Below are positions 1 to 6,009 of a stretch of 8,360 nt of DNA, one piece after another. Source of the stretch: Gammaproteobacteria bacterium (GTDB lineage: Bacteria; Pseudomonadota; Gammaproteobacteria; DSM-16500); the NCBI GenBank assembly GCA_013287235.1, contig JABDEF010000059.1, positions 1 through 8,360 of the forward strand, given 5' to 3'. The translations under genes were made by a program, and so were the position numbers. Numbering within the stretch: position 1 is the first letter of the stretch; every line of letters begins with the position of its first letter. Below the pieces are notes generated by a model. The model saw only the letters and a program-made list of their open reading frames with translations, had not been told where the DNA came from and ran no database searches.

Positions 1-82
1 CGTTTTTTTTACCTTTTTTATCGCACACGATAATTTTACAAGAGGTAAAAAGATGGGAGTGGATATTAGGGTTAAGCGCCAT
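1..82 (-). CDS. Possible 5' end of an ORF running off the left edge
   Basis: Reading leftwards from an ATG at 82-80, the frame stays open to the window edge and begins MALNPNIHSHLFTSCKIIVC, followed by a Lys-rich stretch. A GGGA sequence lies about 7 bases before the ATG, an acceptable ribosome site. The ATG overlaps the last codons of the small ORF at 72-212 (11 shared bases), which would allow translational coupling. An in-frame upstream ATG at 139 could also be the start. Only about 27 residues are visible and I do not recognise the protein. The opposite strand is also open here (2-88), so coding is not certain. Confidence 0.25.
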   Translation of the reverse strand, partial: MALNPNIHSHLFTSCKIIVCDKKGKKN

Positions 83-212
83 TTTTAATTCCCGCACTAA
101 ATCCATAGGCGCCACCCACATTACGTACGGTATTCGCATTCGATCCTGCGTATGTGGGTTTTGCAGCCAATTGTTCGGGTTTTCTTATTTTATGTTTTTT
201 GTGTCTAAACAT
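72..212 (-). CDS. Possible small protein of 46 residues, unknown function
   Basis: This ORF is too short for most gene callers. It starts one base after the stop of the 374-residue gene (TAA-A-ATG), an arrangement typical of translational reinitiation. The product begins MFRHKKHKIRKPEQLAAKPT, so it is strongly basic at the N-terminus, then becomes Gly/Asn/Ala-rich and ends SAGIKNGA. There is no signal peptide or membrane segment. No strong Shine-Dalgarno lies in front of the ATG, so expression would depend on coupling to the upstream gene. I know of no family for it. It could be a real small gene or a chance ORF; the minus frame starting at 82 or 139 overlaps it. Confidence 0.35.
   Translation of the reverse strand: MFRHKKHKIRKPEQLAAKPTYAGSNANTVRNVGGAYGFSAGIKNGA
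114..159. repeat. Imperfect inverted repeat, 11-bp stem
   Basis: ACCCACAT-T-ACG at 114-125 pairs with CGTATGTGGGT at 149-159, giving an 11-bp stem with one bulged base and a 23-base loop. It lies inside the possible 46-residue ORF. A short T-run follows the right arm on the plus strand (TGGGTTTT), which gives it a weak terminator look in that direction. No plus-strand gene in this window would use it. Confidence 0.3.
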
Positions 213-213
213 T

Positions 214-1338
214 TTAACTTAAAGATGCTCGTTTAGAAGGGGATAAATCTTCGGAGGTAGGTTTGGGTGAAGGCAGCGGCGTTTTTGACCTGAAGATTTC
301 ATGCATACTTTTTGCCAGGGGAGATGATTCAGATTTTTTTGATGATGGCGTGGCTATTTCAGCGCTTTCTTCAGAGGAGAGCGCGTTGATATTTTGTTCA
401 ATGTCAGAAAGTTCGACAAAAAATTTCAATATTTGCGTATTGAGCATATTTATACGTTTAATTTGATCTTCTTTGATGAGTTGATTTGCGGCTTTTATAT
501 TGTATTGGTAAATCAAACGTGAGATACGATCGCTATCGGATTCTGAGATATCCATTTCTATCAGTTTGTTTTTAATACGTGATAGCGCATTTGCTTTTAA
601 AGCATTTGTCATTTTATGTTCTCCACCATGATCAATCATCATGTTGATCGCCGCGGTTGCGCCTAAAGTTATTTTTTCATGTAGGGATTCGTTAATTTTT
701 TCTTTAGTCAATATTTGACTGATCGCTTTATCATATGCTTTATCTTCATCATCCTTTTCGACCATTTGTAAAATTTTACAGACAATATCCTGGTCAATTA
801 ATTTATTTGCTATACGAACGACTTCTTTTTCTGAAATGCCTGATAGTGATAAGGATTTTTCTAATAAAAGTAGTCCATTATCATTATTTTCTAATAAATA
901 TAAATTAATCCATGTTTTTGCTGCATGGATAACATTATTTTGGCATTCTTCAGTAAAATCTTTTTCATCAAGGAGTATTTTTTTTATCGAATTTTCAAGT
1001 TCTCTTTCGTCATCTGAATGAATGAAATTGACAAGCTCTCCTTTTGTTATATTATTTTCTGCTTTAATGATCGTAGGTATTTCAACTAATTGACAACCGA
1101 TGCGCATGGATTGTTCCTCGGAACAATTTATTTTGCTTAAAGCGTCGTCAATGGCACATGCCATGGTAAAAAAATTCCCTTTACCTAAAAGGTATTGATT
1201 GACACATGTGCGAATGGTGTCAATGACAAATTTATAATTTTCCTCCAAAAAACCTTTTTCTTGAGCTAAGATAGCTTTGACTTCGTTTTCTAATGCTTTG
1301 TCTGACTCGGGCTTTAAAAGATTGCGATTATTCAACAT
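214..1338 (-). CDS. Triple-repeat helical protein with Ser/Thr-Pro, Lys-rich tail; candidate host-directed protein
   Basis: This 374-residue protein has no signal peptide or membrane segment and I recognise no family. It contains three diverged copies of a ~75-residue unit, at about residues 14-88, 112-184 and 200-277. Each copy opens with a helix of the pattern LENxxKxIL..EK (LENEVKAILAQEK, LENSIKKILLDEK, YDKAISQILTKEK) and the unit closes around S-E-x(n)-RI. A probable amphipathic or coiled-coil helix follows (280-320). The last 50 residues are disordered-looking and rich in Ser, Pro and Lys, with five S/T-P sites and the end SPSKRASLS. I chose the ATG at 1338 because GGAG lies 10 bases upstream. 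An ATG 15 codons earlier (1383) has a poorer site and adds an unconvincing sequence. The ankyrin gene lies upstream on the same strand, 163 bases away. An effector role is inference only. Confidence 0.8.
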   Translation of the reverse strand: MLNNRNLLKPESDKALENEVKAILAQEKGFLEENYKFVIDTIRTCVNQYLLGKGNFFTMACAIDDALSKINCSEEQSMRIGCQLVEIPTIIKAENNITKGELVNFIHSDDERELENSIKKILLDEKDFTEECQNNVIHAAKTWINLYLLENNDNGLLLLEKSLSLSGISEKEVVRIANKLIDQDIVCKILQMVEKDDEDKAYDKAISQILTKEKINESLHEKITLGATAAINMMIDHGGEHKMTNALKANALSRIKNKLIEMDISESDSDRISRLIYQYNIKAANQLIKEDQIKRINMLNTQILKFFVELSDIEQNINALSSEESAEIATPSSKKSESSPLAKSMHEIFRSKTPLPSPKPTSEDLSPSKRASLS

Positions 1339-1422
1339 GCTTGTAAATCTCCATCCATAAATTTGACCACATGAGAATAGCATTGAAATATCATTATCTT
1401 CAACTCAAATTTTTTCACGCAT

Positions 1423-1434
1423 GAAAGATCTTTC
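1423..1434. repeat. Perfect 12-bp palindrome
   Basis: GAAAGATCTTTC is its own reverse complement. It sits in the gap upstream of the triple-repeat gene, directly beside the palindromic element at 1438-1473. It could be an operator for the minus-strand gene or part of the neighbouring repeat. A single short palindrome can also arise by chance. Confidence 0.3.
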
Positions 1435-1437
1435 TCA

Positions 1438-1473
1438 CGTCATTGCTTCGTCGGCTCGGATTTTCGCAATGAC
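1438..1473. repeat. REP-like short palindromic element (GTCATTGC...GCAATGAC)
   Basis: Perfect 8-base arms GTCATTGC (1439-1446) and GCAATGAC (1466-1473) flank a GC-richer centre with CG-containing words (TTCGTCGGCTCGG). This arrangement is typical of the small dispersed palindromes seen in many intracellular proteobacteria. It lies 28 bases past the stop of the ankyrin gene, so it could stabilise that transcript's 3' end or attenuate read-through into the next gene. No T-run follows, so it is not a canonical terminator. A related element is present at 6010-6059. Confidence 0.55.
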
Positions 1474-1501
1474 TTTATGGGGGCAGCTTTAAATATACAC
1501 T

Positions 1502-2368
1502 TTATCGGTTCGATGCTGTGATCGATAAAGGGATTGGCTTATATGAAATTTCTTTTTGCGAAGTAATCGTTGCTTTTTTTTCGGATTTTTTATTTTTGAA
1601 AAAACAACCGCAGCAGGCAGGACTTGCTTCTTCCAATAATATTCTGGATTGATGTGAGGAAGCGAGATCAACGGGTTTTTTCCCTTTTTTATTTGTGATT
1701 TCTGGGTCTGCTTTTTCTTTTAATAAAAGAGAAATGATAGTAGGATTACCTTTTTTGGCAGCCCAATGGAGAGCGGTATTTTCATCAATATCATCTTTTT
1801 CGTTGAGAGCATTCTTTTTTTCATTTAAAAAAACTTTAAAAATATCTGTTTGATTTTTCATGGCGGCTAAAACAAAAGGTGATTCGCCATAATCATTTTT
1901 TATTGTAAGATCCGCTTTGTGTTTTAATAATTCCAGTGCACCACCTACATTTCCGATATAGGCTGTATTATGTAAAGGAGTATCGTTTTTCTTATCTTTT
2001 GCATTGACATCTGCTTTCGCTTCGACAAGTGGCTTAATACAATTAGGGAATTTACTATCTGCTGCAAAATGCAGTGCAGTCCAGTTGTTTTTATTGAGGG
2101 CATGGACATCTGCTCCATGGTCGAGTAATAATTGCAAAATAACATGTCGGTTGAATATTGCAGCCAGCATGAGTGGTGTCATATCTTTTTCTATTTTTAC
2201 ATTGACATTAGGCGAGGGTGTTACATTTTTTAATAATTCTTCCACGCGTACAGATTTTTCACGTTGAATAAATGATATTAACGTTTCGTCTGATATTTTT
2301 TGTTTACCTATAAATTCTTCGATTGATATATTTTCTTCGGGTTTTTTTTCTTCCAGTCTTGCTTCCAT
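1502..2368 (-). CDS. Ankyrin-repeat protein
   Basis: The product has 288 residues and no signal peptide. Ankyrin repeats bind other proteins through a helix-turn-helix-loop stack. Clear units lie at about 62-94 (TPLMLAA...LLLDHGADVHA), 95-128 (TALHFAA...ADVNAKD), 129-161 (TPLHNTA...ADLTIKN), 162-195 (SPFVLAA) and 196-229 (TALHWAA...ADPEITN). A degenerate unit precedes them (about 30-61) and a capping half-unit follows (230-248). The N-terminus is charged and helical. After the repeats comes ACCGCFFKNKKSEKK (251-265), a Cys cluster followed by basic residues, then a short tail. The start is supported by AAGGA 10 bases before the ATG. Such proteins are common in host-associated bacteria, where some are type IV effectors; that role here is inference. 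The identity as an ankyrin protein is firm; the target is unknown. Confidence 0.93.
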   Translation of the reverse strand: MEARLEEKKPEENISIEEFIGKQKISDETLISFIQREKSVRVEELLKNVTPSPNVNVKIEKDMTPLMLAAIFNRHVILQLLLDHGADVHALNKNNWTALHFAADSKFPNCIKPLVEAKADVNAKDKKNDTPLHNTAYIGNVGGALELLKHKADLTIKNDYGESPFVLAAMKNQTDIFKVFLNEKKNALNEKDDIDENTALHWAAKKGNPTIISLLLKEKADPEITNKKGKKPVDLASSHQSRILLEEASPACCGCFFKNKKSEKKATITSQKEISYKPIPLSITASNR

Positions 2369-2423
2369 AAAATATATTTCCTTTTTTAAATAAGAAAAAT
2401 GAATCTAACATAAATCATTACAC

Positions 2424-2597
2424 TTATGAAGAATGTTTCGATACTTTTTGATAAGTTGCATCAAAGCTTTGTTTGTGGACACCCCGCATTTCACCCAGCG
2501 CATCTTGCACGACAAAACATCTGCACGGATATTCTGCCTTGTTCCCCAACTGGCTAAAAATGAAATATTTTTCGTCACCAGGAATGTTTTGACAGTT
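2424..2597 (-). pseudogene. Possible gene remnant in a GC-richer patch
   Basis: Between the ankyrin gene and the DUF1214-like gene lies a patch visibly richer in G and C than its surroundings. The minus frame ending at 2424 reads like protein for 57 codons (it includes NIPGDEKYFIFSQLGNKAEY and FVVQDALGEMRGVHKQ) but begins right after a TAG at 2598-2600. The same frame continues before that TAG with LLSGISFTGYLYTDT, back to another stop. There is no start codon near the 5' end and no ribosome site. A second minus frame and a plus frame are also open across part of the patch, so coding is unproven. I do not recognise a family. It may be a decayed gene, an inserted fragment, or non-coding DNA. 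Confidence 0.25.
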
Positions 2598-2656
2598 CTA
2601 GGTGTCGGTGTATAAATATCCGGTGAAACTTATGCCTGATAAAAGCTAAATAATAC

Positions 2657-4000
2657 TTAAACATTCGCGCTACGTTTTTGATATCCCTCCAACCGCGCAC
2701 TCTGCAATTGTTGACGTTCGAGAGGTGTGATCCATTGAGTATCTGAAGGCAATACAATGGCTAAATCAGACAGCGGAACGACTGCTGTTTGGATGGGAGG
2801 CACTTTATTTTTATCTGGTAATACTTGCCATCGAACCATGATAGTACCCTCATGCAAATCACAGGTACTAATCCAATTATAAACATTAGGATCTTTGCGT
2901 GAAATCACAAAACGGTATTTACCATCTGCATTAGCAAAGGATTGCATGTTGTTAAGACTACTTTGACAGTGCCCTGGATCAAGCGAAGTCATCCATGGAC
3001 CCGTCTCTGGTATTACAAAATAATGTGCACCTGCAGGATCTAGCGTTAACACCAAAGCTTCCGTATCATCCAATTCAAAATATCCATAAGACGCCGTTTG
3101 TGTCACTAGTCCTCCGAGTCTAGAGGGTGGATTTGGTTTTGATAATGTATTGACAGGGTGAAATTTTGCTTTTGTTTTAACACCTAAAGCGCCAAATCCA
3201 TAACCAAAAGTACAAATTCTTATAATTTCTGCTGCATGCGCTACCATGCGAGCTTCACTCATGGGTAAATGATTTATATTATTATCGAGTAATTCAGCCG
3301 TTAGAGAATCTGGCATTTCATCTTGCCAATTACCTAAATCATTACGTATAAGAAGTTGTCGTGTTTTTCTCGTTGATTGAAGATGATTGATACGACCATT
3401 CGCGGGCTGATTATCGACGGTTATGTCGTATGTTCCATCTGAATTCAATACTAATTCTTGATTCGTCAGAATTGCAACTGTTTTTAGCGAATTTATATTA
3501 TCGATTAAAGAAAATGATGCATCTGCTAATACAGAATGACGAATGCCATGTATGACGTATCGAAGCTTTTCATCAATGGGAACAACACGATAAATGTTAT
3601 CAGGATTATCATAAGCATATCGCCCGCCAGGCACATCAAGACCAAACCATTCTCGTGGTCCACTTTGCACCCAACCTACTTTTGGATGATAAGGATCATC
3701 ATTCACAGCTTTTTGAATGGAGCTAAAGATTAATTCATCAATCGCAGCGTTAAGTACGCTTTCCGCTTCTTTTGTTAACGGTTTTTTATATGCCTTTACA
3801 TACACCTCTTTTGCATTTTCTCGTAATGATGTGAAAGGATAGGTTTGATAAATATGCGTTGCCAATTGATCTAGCGTATGTTGATCTTCTGTTGCAAGAG
3901 GATTATTTTTAATAGCTATTTTTTCTGCAAAAGAAAAATGACTGAATAGTGCACTGATTAAAATGATTAAAAAGATTCGCATTTCGTATGACCTACCCAT
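2657..4000 (-). CDS. Exported protein with DUF1214-like sequence
   Basis: The product has 447 residues. The N-terminus MRIFLIILISALFSHFSFA (from residue 7) is a signal peptide with cleavage probably after A25, so the protein should be periplasmic or beyond. Two regions look like the DUF1214-type proteins I know. Residues ~124-237 carry GGRYAYDNPDNIYRVVPID, a QELVLNSDGTYDITV strand pair, and LLIRNDLGNWQDEMPDSL. Residues ~327-392 carry W336, the block CQSSLNNMQS, then ADGKYRFVISRKDPNVYNW and a Gly-(x)-RWQ ending. The biochemical role of the family is not established to my knowledge. Two starts are possible: ATG at 4000 (AAGGA just before it, rather close) and ATG at 3982, which gives a tidier signal peptide. 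It is transcribed away from the HdeD-type gene. The family call is from memory of motifs and moderately sure. Confidence 0.8.
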   Translation of the reverse strand: MGRSYEMRIFLIILISALFSHFSFAEKIAIKNNPLATEDQHTLDQLATHIYQTYPFTSLRENAKEVYVKAYKKPLTKEAESVLNAAIDELIFSSIQKAVNDDPYHPKVGWVQSGPREWFGLDVPGGRYAYDNPDNIYRVVPIDEKLRYVIHGIRHSVLADASFSLIDNINSLKTVAILTNQELVLNSDGTYDITVDNQPANGRINHLQSTRKTRQLLIRNDLGNWQDEMPDSLTAELLDNNINHLPMSEARMVAHAAEIIRICTFGYGFGALGVKTKAKFHPVNTLSKPNPPSRLGGLVTQTASYGYFELDDTEALVLTLDPAGAHYFVIPETGPWMTSLDPGHCQSSLNNMQSFANADGKYRFVISRKDPNVYNWISTCDLHEGTIMVRWQVLPDKNKVPPIQTAVVPLSDLAIVLPSDTQWITPLERQQLQSARLEGYQKRSANV

Positions 4001-4017
4001 ATCTTCCTTGAATAAAA

Positions 4018-4047
4018 TGTATAAATTAATAACTTAAAATGATTCAA
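4018..4047 (-). promoter_or_regulatory. Predicted promoter for the DUF1214-like gene
   Basis: On the minus strand TTGAAT (4047-4042) and TATACA (4023-4018) are separated by 18 bases, a reasonable sigma-70 match, and the -10 lies 17 bases before the ATG at 4000 (35 bases before the alternative ATG at 3982). The -35 overlaps that of the divergent plus-strand promoter. Confidence 0.4.
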
Positions 4048-4070
4048 AAGTCTATATATAGTTATATAAT
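4043..4070 (+). promoter_or_regulatory. Predicted promoter for the HdeD-type gene
   Basis: A perfect TATAAT at 4065-4070 is preceded, 16 bases upstream, by TTCAAA at 4043-4048 as a weak -35. The -10 is 33 bases before the ATG of the HdeD-type gene. The AT-richness of the region makes chance TATAAT matches possible. Confidence 0.45.
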
Positions 4071-4103
4071 ACTTATGAACCCTCACAGCAGAAGGATGAC
4101 CAT

Positions 4104-4667
4104 ATGTTGAAATCTATGCGATTTAATGATTCACATTTGCCCGATTTTAGCAAGCAATGGAGTTTATATTTAGTTTGGGGCATTCTTTTAACGATCTTAG
4201 GTATTCTTGCCATTGGGGCTTCGGTATTGACTACGATTGTTTCTATCTTTGTTTTAGGCTTATTATTACTGATTGCAGCTATCGTGTTATTTATAGATAC
4301 ATTTGCTTTTTGGTGGGGAAAATGGAATGGCTTTTTTCTCCATTTAATTCTCGCCTTATTGTATTGTATCGTCGGCATCATGATTATTAAACAGCCTGTT
4401 GCGGCTTCTATATCTCTCACATTATTGTTAGGGATATTTTACGTCATTATTGGTCTTTATCGTATATTTATGAGTTCAGGTATTCGTTCACCCAGATGGG
4501 GTTGGATATTATTCAATGGTATTATTTCACTTTTGCTGGGTATTTTAATACTCGCAAGTTGGCCCGCGTCAGGATTATTCATTATTGGAATATTTATTGG
4601 TATTGATCTTTTATTTAGTGGCTGGACTTTTATTATGGCGTCACTTGCAGCGCGGGCAATGAAATAA
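4104..4667 (+). CDS. HdeD family (DUF308) inner-membrane protein
   Basis: This 187-residue protein is almost entirely hydrophobic, with six predicted membrane helices at about 21-40, 42-64, 75-95, 99-122, 133-151 and 155-180. The paired-helix layout fits the family, with KQPVAASISLTLLLGIFYVI leading into GLYRI at the fourth helix, and RWGWILFNGI, a short LASWP turn and IGIFIGIDLLFSGW at the fifth and sixth. HdeD proteins are associated with acid resistance in Escherichia coli, but the molecular activity is not known and many homologues lie outside acid islands. The length is normal for the family. The start is supported by AAGGA 7 bases before the ATG; a second ATG four codons in is less well placed. 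The gene is followed by a stem-loop and then an exported protein on the same strand. Confidence 0.88.
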   Translation: MLKSMRFNDSHLPDFSKQWSLYLVWGILLTILGILAIGASVLTTIVSIFVLGLLLLIAAIVLFIDTFAFWWGKWNGFFLHLILALLYCIVGIMIIKQPVAASISLTLLLGIFYVIIGLYRIFMSSGIRSPRWGWILFNGIISLLLGILILASWPASGLFIIGIFIGIDLLFSGWTFIMASLAARAMK

Positions 4668-4690
4668 AACAAAAAATGAGGAATCAATAC

Positions 4691-4731
4691 AATGCGCCTC
4701 GGATATCTTGAATAAGATACACTGGCGCATT
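4691..4731 (+). promoter_or_regulatory. Two-part stem-loop between the HdeD-type gene and the next gene
   Basis: AATGCGCC (4691-4698) pairs with GGCGCATT (4724-4731). Inside it, TATCTT (4704-4709) pairs with AAGATA (4714-4719) around a GAAT loop. It starts 24 bases after the HdeD-type stop and ends 26 bases before the next ATG. No T-run follows, so it is more likely a read-through modulator or mRNA-stabilising hairpin than a strong terminator. Confidence 0.45.
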
Positions 4732-4757
4732 CGATTATAAACTTGGAGTCAAATGCC

Positions 4758-5534
4758 ATGACAAAAAACTGGAAATATTTTATTACATTTTTTGGATTAG
4801 CGCTTGTTATTTTTATGAAAAATATTGTTTATGCAGAAGCAGAAATGACAAAAATTGAAGGCGTTTATAAATATCAATTTAAAAACGGTACAGTACATGA
4901 CGGGAGTTATATGTCAGAGGATATTTTAGAAATCGTTCCTGTGTCGAAAGATACGATTTATTTCAAAGAAAAATTAGAATGTTTTAATGGATGTAGATGT
5001 CAAGTTTATGGTTTAGCAAAATATACAAAAGAAAATTTGTTTTTATTTTCTGATAAAAATTCTAATAGTGAGCGTATTATGCATATTTTTTCATTGATCA
5101 ATCCTTCTTTTAATCCTTCGGCATATCCACTTAACTCTATTTTTATATTACGAAAAAATGGCAATATTGATATTGCTTTTATGAAAAATGGCCAATGGGT
5201 AGAAAAAAATCTCGATGAAAAAAAAGACGTAGATATTATTCGTATGCTGCCCAAAGAAGGATGGAGTACAAAAGATCCTGATTTGGTTCAAAAGTTACAA
5301 TCAAAATTTGACATTCCTTTAAAAGAAAAAGAGCCACTTTGTTTTTTAAAAATTATTCCAGATCGTCAAGGCATTCGAATCGTTTCAAGTGGGGATTGCA
5401 AGGAATATTGTGGTGTGAGAGGTATTTTAGATAATGATAGATTTACTTATGACAAGCGCCGAAAAATACGTTATATGACAGTTTTAAAAAATTCAAAAGA
5501 ATATCAATCGTCTATTGAATACCTTAGGGAATAA
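4758..5534 (+). CDS. Exported Cys-containing protein, unknown function
   Basis: The product has 258 residues. MTKNWKYFIT followed by a hydrophobic stretch to about residue 25 and VYAEAE gives a signal peptide cut near residue 26-28, so it should be periplasmic. Six mature Cys residues lie in two groups: ECFNGCRC (74-81), and C195 with GDCKEYCGVRG (212-222). The opening IEGVYKYQF, the strand EDILEIVPVSKDTIYFKEKL and the closing Cys-x3-Cys-G-x-RG resemble a widespread uncharacterised family of small exported beta-rich proteins. A long middle section (about 95-190) may be an insertion relative to it. That similarity is from memory and the function is unknown. The start is the ATG at 4758, with GGAG 9 bases upstream. 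An in-frame TTG at 4743 overlaps that ribosome site and is rejected. The next gene follows after only 3 bases. Confidence 0.82.
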   Translation: MTKNWKYFITFFGLALVIFMKNIVYAEAEMTKIEGVYKYQFKNGTVHDGSYMSEDILEIVPVSKDTIYFKEKLECFNGCRCQVYGLAKYTKENLFLFSDKNSNSERIMHIFSLINPSFNPSAYPLNSIFILRKNGNIDIAFMKNGQWVEKNLDEKKDVDIIRMLPKEGWSTKDPDLVQKLQSKFDIPLKEKEPLCFLKIIPDRQGIRIVSSGDCKEYCGVRGILDNDRFTYDKRRKIRYMTVLKNSKEYQSSIEYLRE

Positions 5535-5537
5535 AAA

Positions 5538-5789
5538 ATGTTTCGTAAAAAAAATGCTGAAAAAGCACTGCAGTTTATTTTAAATAAAGATCTCTCATTT
5601 GGAAATACCACAAAAAATCAATATTACGCTGCATTTAAGATGCTAGAGAGAGATCCTCTTTATTTTGATCTCTTAGAATTAAACTCAGATGATCCGCGCT
5701 TGCTCAAAAACAGGAATGCAATGATGGCGTATTGCCATTATGTATTGACACCAACCTTGTCATTTGATTGCGGAAATTCGGTGCGATGA
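5538..5789 (+). CDS. N-terminal part of a probably frameshifted gene, unknown function
   Basis: 83 codons follow the exported-protein gene after 3 bases, with AGGGA inside that gene's last codons as the ribosome site, so the two are surely co-transcribed. The product starts MFRKKNAEKALQFILNKDLS, is probably helical, and has no signal peptide or membrane segment. I recognise no family. It stops at TGA 5787-5789, while sequence that looks like its continuation (DEKTIFIHHAELLERYIRKI) is open in the +1 frame from the same point. Joining the two by skipping one base (GTG-C-GAT-GAA) would give about 150 residues. It may be an intact 83-residue protein, but a split longer gene is more likely. Confidence 0.6.
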   Translation: MFRKKNAEKALQFILNKDLSFGNTTKNQYYAAFKMLERDPLYFDLLELNSDDPRLLKNRNAMMAYCHYVLTPTLSFDCGNSVR

Positions 5790-5991
5790 AAAGACCATTT
5801 TTATTCATCATGCTGAATTACTTGAAAGATATATTCGAAAAATTGCTCTTAATTTAAGAGCAACCTCTCTTACAGATTTGTATGATAAGGATTTAGAAAA
5901 AGATGCGGTGATTGGTAAATATTTCGAAAAGCTGAATTCGCAATATAAAATTATTTACAAAGAGGAAATGGTGTTAAAAAGAAGGTTGTAA
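5749..5991 (+). pseudogene. C-terminal part of the frameshifted gene, out of frame
   Basis: The frame is open from just after a TGA (5746-5748) to the TAA at 5989-5991. It holds a credible helical, charged sequence (ELLERYIRKIALNLRATS, then DLYDKDLEKD) ending EEMVLKRRL. The only possible start before the conserved-looking part is a TTG at 5764, with no ribosome site. There is no ATG until the last few codons. It overlaps the end of the 83-codon ORF. The simplest reading is that both are halves of one gene broken by an indel between 5749 and 5789, or that the assembly has an error there. No known family. Confidence 0.5.
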
Positions 5992-6009
5992 TCATTTAAA
6001 AATTCTCTT

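Noticed and set aside
1339..1383. Longer start for the triple-repeat protein at the ATG at 1383
   Set aside because: The added 15 residues have a poor ribosome site, while GGAG lies 10 bases before the ATG at 1338.
2004..2267. Plus-strand ORF of 87 codons across the ankyrin gene
   Set aside because: It is the shadow of strongly coding ankyrin repeats on the other strand and has no credible protein features.
2433..2615. Plus-strand 60-codon ORF in the GC-richer patch
   Set aside because: It has no ribosome site and no recognisable motif, and competing frames are open on the other strand; kept only as part of the patch finding.
4743..4757. TTG start extending the exported protein upstream
   Set aside because: The TTG overlaps the GGAG that serves the ATG at 4758, and the added residues would weaken the signal peptide.
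4073..4759. Minus-strand ORFs opposite the HdeD-type gene
   Set aside because: They mirror a clear membrane protein with a good ribosome site; no independent motifs.
5764..5991. Independent gene starting at TTG 5764
   Set aside because: It has no ribosome site and a rare start codon, and it overlaps the preceding ORF; a frameshifted continuation explains it better.
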